A stretch of 16,542 bases of DNA from Chloroflexota bacterium (lineage in GTDB: Bacteria; Chloroflexota; Dormibacteria; Dormibacterales; Dormibacteraceae), in assembly GCA_005880345.1 (NCBI GenBank), contig VBGE01000087.1, forward strand, positions 1 to 16,542, given 5' to 3'. The notes below the pieces were generated by a model. It saw only the letters and a list, made by a program, of their open reading frames with translations. It had not been told where the DNA came from and did no database searches. Positions 13,334-16,542 of the stretch are shown in pieces. Each line of letters starts with the position of its first letter. Within the stretch, counting starts at the first letter, position 1. The translations under genes and the position numbers were made by a program.

Positions 13334-15022
13334 ATGGAAGCGCCGCCGATCGCGGGATGGAGCGGGAAACGCGCGGTCGAGCTATACGTCCGGACGTACA
13401 CGACCATGCTGCAAAGCTCCGGCGACATCAGGATCGAGTCGCTCGTCCAGGCGCACCTCGGCATGGGCTCAGTCCTTCACCCGCTGGCCGCCGAGCCGCA
13501 ATCCGACATGGGCGCTCTGCTCTATGCGGTGCGCCGCCTGCCGGCCGCCATCAGCCGCTGCCGCCGCGTCGTCATGGGCCAGAGCCCGCAGGGCTTCAAG
13601 GCGGTGATGGGCGCAGACATCCTGTCGTGGGATGCGGTCAAGGCTCCCGCTCGCAGAAGGCGCTGGTACCACGATGGCAACGACATGCTTGCGGTGCTCA
13701 TCGCGTCGAAGTCGGACATCGATGACCTGGTGCCGACGCTGGTCGCGTTTCAGATCGAGTGGAACAAGCTGCACCGCGCGCTCCAGGACGTGGGTCTCTC
13801 CGACGAGGAGGCCAGGCTCGCGGCCGGCGCGACGCCAGACGACTGGCGGCGGCTGCGGGAGGCATGGGGCGATCAGTGCGATGCCAACCTCGCCGCGATC
13901 AAGCGCGCGGAGTGCCAGATCGTGTTGCGGTTGATCGGCGGCAGCCACATCGGTTTCGCGCGCAACGCGAGCCGCTGGTGGCAGCCGATCGCTGCCGCGA
14001 TGGACGAGCTCGGCGCTCGCGACGCGCCGGTGTACTTCGTGTCCTCCAACGCGCACAGCCTGGTCAACGTGTTGACGGGTGTTGCCCGCCGGATCGAGGA
14101 CGAGATCGTCGACTGGATCGGCCGCACCGACCGCGACCTCGACGCTGAGCGACGCAAGCTCGAAGCCGGGCACAGCCGAGCGTCGCGGCAGAACTGGCTT
14201 TACTACGGCGCCCGCCAGGTGTTCGACGCGCATCCCGAGCGCGAGCGCATGCGCAAATGGCGAGCGGAGCTGGAGACGGCCAACGGTGTGCGCCACATCC
14301 CGGCCGTGGCCACTGGCGTCGACTCGGCCGCGCAGGTCTTCATGCTGTCCAAGCTCGACGCCTCGGCGATCGATCCACGTGTCGGCGCCGTCGACGAGCG
14401 CAAGCTCCACGAGTCGGACGCATGCGTCGTCAACGTCGACTATCCGCTCGGCGAGGCCGCGTACCACATCCTGCGGCAGGTCGCGGAGCAGGCCGCCTGG
14501 ATCGCGGGCGTCTATGTGCTCGGCAAGGCCGCGACCCTCAACGCCGACGTCGGCGATGTGATGATCCCCAACGCCGTCTACAACGAGCATTCGGGCAACA
14601 CGTACTGGCTCGACAACTGCTTCACCGCCGGCGACGTGCAGCCCAACCTCGTCTACGGCTCCGCGCTCGACAACCAGCGCGCTGTCACGGTGCGTGGCAC
14701 GTTTCTCCAGAACCGCGACTACCTCGATTTCTACTACCAGGGTCACTACACCGTGGTCGAGATGGAGGCGGGCCCCTACCTCGACGCGTGCTACGAGGTC
14801 GGGCAGGCGGAGCGGTACCCGGTCGGCGAGAGCGTGAACATGGCGCAGGTCAACTTCGACCTGGGCATCGTCCACTACGCATCTGACACGCCGTACACCC
14901 AGGCACGCACCCTCGGCGCGCGAGGCCTGAGCTACCGGGGAATGGACTCCACCTACGCCTCGGCTATCGCCGTGGCGCGGAGGATCCTGCAGCGCGAGGA
15001 GGCGCTGGTCTCGCCGAGCTGA
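13334..15022 (+). CDS. Uncharacterised 562-aa protein with nucleoside phosphorylase/nucleosidase-like C-terminal region
   Basis: I cannot assign a named family with confidence; I have only a faint, unchecked memory that such proteins are filed as a domain of unknown function (perhaps DUF6909). About 1-315 is an uncharacterised, mostly helical region containing VYFVSSNAHSLVNVLTGVA (233-251), which looks strongly conserved. About 364-550 resembles the purine nucleoside phosphorylase/MTA-nucleosidase/AMP-nucleosidase fold: VDYPLGEAAYHIL (369-380), GVYVLGKAATLNADVGDVMIPN (392-413; compare the GxxGxLNPxLxxGDVVIP pattern of that fold), RGTFLQN (454-460), and VVEMEAGPYLDACYEV (474-489; compare the catalytic MEMEAAA). 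There is no signal peptide or membrane span, so it is cytoplasmic. ATG 13334 follows a -10 box by six bases. The last 59 bases overlap the convergent transporter gene. A nucleotide- or nucleoside-cleaving role is an inference from motif likeness. Confidence 0.85.
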   Translation: MEAPPIAGWSGKRAVELYVRTYTTMLQSSGDIRIESLVQAHLGMGSVLHPLAAEPQSDMGALLYAVRRLPAAISRCRRVVMGQSPQGFKAVMGADILSWDAVKAPARRRRWYHDGNDMLAVLIASKSDIDDLVPTLVAFQIEWNKLHRALQDVGLSDEEARLAAGATPDDWRRLREAWGDQCDANLAAIKRAECQIVLRLIGGSHIGFARNASRWWQPIAAAMDELGARDAPVYFVSSNAHSLVNVLTGVARRIEDEIVDWIGRTDRDLDAERRKLEAGHSRASRQNWLYYGARQVFDAHPERERMRKWRAELETANGVRHIPAVATGVDSAAQVFMLSKLDASAIDPRVGAVDERKLHESDACVVNVDYPLGEAAYHILRQVAEQAAWIAGVYVLGKAATLNADVGDVMIPNAVYNEHSGNTYWLDNCFTAGDVQPNLVYGSALDNQRAVTVRGTFLQNRDYLDFYYQGHYTVVEMEAGPYLDACYEVGQAERYPVGESVNMAQVNFDLGIVHYASDTPYTQARTLGARGLSYRGMDSTYASAIAVARRILQREEALVSPS

Positions 15023-15929
15023 AGACCACCTTGTGCGGGTGGTTGTGCGCGTTGGCGCCGTGGTGGATCTCGCCGCAGGGGTGACAGCTCTCCACCTGGA
15101 TGGTGGAATGCCCGATGTCGAAACGCTCGCACAACCGGCCCTCGACGTCGCGCACGACGTGCTCCGCGTTGGCCAGCGAGGTGTCGGCGATCACGATGTG
15201 GCAGCTGAGCGCCATGGATTCGGATGACAGCGCCCAAACGTGTAGGTCATGGAGCCCAGTCACCTGTGGGGTGTGCTCGATCTCGGCTGTCAGAGCCTTG
15301 AGGTCGATCTCGGCCGGCGTTCCCTCCATGAGCAGGTTCACCGTCTCGCGGACGATCCCCCACGCGCTGTACGCGATGAGCGCGGCGATGGCCAGCGACA
15401 GGATCGAGTCGACGTAAAGCCAGCCCGTCAGCAGGATGACCAGGCCGGCGACGACGACCCCGACCGATGCAGCGACATCGCCGGTCACGTGCAGCAGGGC
15501 CGCTCGCAGGTTCAGGTTTCGCCCGCCGCCGCCGAGATTCAGGATCACGAACACGTTGATGGCGACCCCGACCAGCGCTGTGGCGATGACGACCCCGCCC
15601 TGGACAGGCTCGGGCGCCAGCAGGCGGCGCACCGCCTCGAATGCGATGGCAACCACGATGACGATGAGGGCAGCTGAGTTCACGAGGGCCGCCAGGATGC
15701 CGACCCGCTGGTAGCCGTAGCTCCGGTGCTGGTCGGCCGGCCGCCTCGACTGCTCGAGCGCGAACCAGGCGAGGCCGAGGGCGAAGACGTCCGTCAGGAC
15801 GTGGCCGGCGTCGGAAAGCAGCGCGAGCGAGTGTGAGTACAGCCCCCCGGCGAGCTCGATGAGCAGGATGCCCAGCGTCAGGCCCAGGGCCAGGCGCAGC
15901 TTCCCCCCGCCCGTAGCTACATCAACCAT
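14964..15929 (-). CDS. Cation diffusion facilitator, CzcD/ZnT-type metal efflux protein
   Basis: Proton-coupled exporter of divalent metals, probably zinc, in the cytoplasmic membrane. 321 residues with six spans (about 12-30, 36-57, 77-100, 112-131, 148-168, 173-193). The metal site is seen as HxxxD in span 2 (His43, Asp47 of SDAGHVLTD) and HxxxD in span 5 (His147, Asp151 of HVTGD), the pattern of zinc-type members. A cytoplasmic ferredoxin-like domain follows (about 205-280). The end carries a His/Cys-rich stretch, CHPCGEIHHGANAHNHPHK (282-300), then an Ala/Pro/Arg tail antisense to the neighbouring gene's 3' end. The usual His-rich loop between spans 4 and 5 is replaced by GGGGRN. ATG 15929 lies 9 bases after the Ppx/GppA stop, with GAAGG too close (one base) to be an ideal ribosome-binding site. 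Confidence 0.93.
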   Translation of the reverse strand: MVDVATGGGKLRLALGLTLGILLIELAGGLYSHSLALLSDAGHVLTDVFALGLAWFALEQSRRPADQHRSYGYQRVGILAALVNSAALIVIVVAIAFEAVRRLLAPEPVQGGVVIATALVGVAINVFVILNLGGGGRNLNLRAALLHVTGDVAASVGVVVAGLVILLTGWLYVDSILSLAIAALIAYSAWGIVRETVNLLMEGTPAEIDLKALTAEIEHTPQVTGLHDLHVWALSSESMALSCHIVIADTSLANAEHVVRDVEGRLCERFDIGHSTIQVESCHPCGEIHHGANAHNHPHKVVFSSARPAPPRAAGSSAPRR

Positions 15930-15935
15930 GCCTTC

Positions 15936-15941
15936 AATTTA
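15936..15941 (-). promoter_or_regulatory. Possible -10 box overlapping the Ppx/GppA stop codon
   Basis: Read on the minus strand, TAAATT is followed by six bases (GAAGGC) and the ATG of the CDF gene, the same geometry as at 13322-13327. Its first three bases are the TAA stop of the upstream gene. No convincing -35. The alternative reading is a plain operon in which the spacer is just stop, short gap and weak ribosome-binding site. Confidence 0.4.
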
Positions 15942-16541
15942 CCCATCGCGCCACCAATCCGAGCCTCTTTCGAGGTAGGCCAGCAACATGCCGTGGCGCA
16001 GCCCCTCGTGGCTCACGTGCAGCACCGCCAGGCCGTACCAGTCGAGGAAGAGGAGCAGCGCCTCGACCCCGCCCCGCATGGCTTTGACCCGGTTCGGCAG
16101 CAGGCCGAAGCGGGCCGCCACCGTCCTGGCGGGATCGCGGTCCAGGCGCATCGCGCACTCCAGCAGGTCGGCCGTGGTCAGGATGGCGGGAGGCATTCGC
16201 TTCGAGAGGAGCAGGGGCAGGTTGGAGGCGGTGCCGCCGGTGGCGACGAGGCGCTCGACGTCGCCGTCAGGGGCACCCGGCAGCACGCGCAACGCCGCCC
16301 TGCGGAGGCGGGCGCGCTCCTCGGGCCTGGGCGGGTCCTCGGTCGAGGCGCCGCCCAGGTCCACGAGCGCCCATTCCCTTCGAGCCGAGTGCCGGCTCGC
16401 CGCGCCCAAGAAGCTCAAGGCCGCCTCGCGTCGGGCGGAGATGATGCGCACCGGAGTGCCGATGACCTCACTTGCCCGGCGCACGAAAGCCCTGCCGTCC
16501 GAAGCCTGGCGCACCGCCTGGGTGGCGCAGGCGATCAGCTC
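15939..16541 (-). CDS. Ppx/GppA-family phosphatase (5' end outside window), internal segment apparently missing
   Basis: Exopolyphosphatase/guanosine pentaphosphate phosphohydrolase family (ASKHA fold), acting on polyphosphate or pppGpp. About 200 C-terminal residues are visible. The frame is open through the right edge (ELIACATQAVRQAS...), so the GTG at 16514 is internal. Seen: ATQAVRQAS (6-14), VRIISARREAALSFLGA (31-47; the family pattern is ISGxEEARLSFLGA with the catalytic Glu kept), LVDLGGASTE (59-68), VERLVATGGTASNL (95-108), LLPNRVKAMRGGVEALLL (147-164), and VSHEGLRHGMLLAYL (176-190). Relatives normally have about 25-30 residues after STE, including a SLPxGAVRLTE-like segment. Here STE runs straight into DPPRPEERARL. 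It lies 9 bases before the CDF gene and may be co-transcribed with it. Confidence 0.88.
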   Translation of the reverse strand, partial: ELIACATQAVRQASDGRAFVRRASEVIGTPVRIISARREAALSFLGAASRHSARREWALVDLGGASTEDPPRPEERARLRRAALRVLPGAPDGDVERLVATGGTASNLPLLLSKRMPPAILTTADLLECAMRLDRDPARTVAARFGLLPNRVKAMRGGVEALLLFLDWYGLAVLHVSHEGLRHGMLLAYLERGSDWWRDG

Positions 16542-16542
16542 T

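Noticed and set aside
13469..14875. 468-residue open frame on the minus strand
   Set aside because: Antisense to the 562-aa gene, which has clear conserved-looking motifs; the minus frame has none and looks like a codon-position artefact.

Overview
The window is a high-GC, densely packed bacterial chromosome segment with no insertion sequence, phage gene, CRISPR array or RNA gene that I can support. Several traits together (a TadE/TadE/TadG-like trio with a large Cys/Asn-rich secreted protein, an ECF sigma factor paired with a small low-complexity membrane protein, little use of strong Shine-Dalgarno sites, and possible leaderless promoters) would fit a soil Chloroflexota or Candidatus Dormibacterota type lineage. 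That placement is an impression, not a result. The gene content is mostly chromosomal housekeeping and repair, with one surface-structure operon and several uncharacterised genes.

Layout. (1) 1-1371: cysS (+), cut by the left window edge. (2) 1446-2598: minus-strand pair of an ECF sigma factor followed by a membrane-anchored, Gly-Asn-rich protein that may be its anti-sigma or partner. It converges on cysS across a shared hairpin. (3) 2589-5911: plus-strand pair of a DEAD/DEAH helicase with a C-terminal four-Cys motif and an overlapping RNase H-like exonuclease with a helical tail. This is the MrfA/MrfB (YprA/YprB) arrangement known for DNA-lesion repair. Its start overlaps the start of the divergent sigma gene. 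(4) 5912-6109: intergenic. (5) 6110-9508: three overlapping genes for two TadE-like pseudopilins and one large TadG-like secreted protein. (6) 9501-9803 (-): small unknown protein, divergent from greA. (7) 9837-10301: greA, followed by three hairpins in about 80 bases. (8) 10441-12571: acyl-CoA synthetase (AMP-forming) with no conventional start codon at its true N-terminus, then a small four-Cys protein. (9) 12485-13252 (-): secreted or anchored helical protein whose Arg-rich tail runs antisense into the four-Cys gene. (10) 13334-15022: 562-aa uncharacterised protein with a C-terminal region resembling nucleoside phosphorylases/nucleosidases, preceded by a -10 box placed for a leaderless mRNA. 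(11) 14964-15929 (-): cation diffusion facilitator. (12) 15939-16541 (-): Ppx/GppA-family phosphatase, cut by the right edge and apparently missing an internal segment.

Working together: the helicase and nuclease are almost certainly co-translated and act on the same DNA lesions. The sigma factor and its membrane partner form a likely signalling pair. The TadE/E/G genes form one operon that would place proteins at or beyond the membrane, although no Tad ATPase, prepilin or peptidase lies here. The Ppx/GppA and CDF genes may be an operon (9-base gap), or the CDF gene may have its own promoter built over the Ppx stop codon. The best candidates for something undescribed are the 562-aa nucleosidase-like protein and the Cys-rich TadG-like protein.
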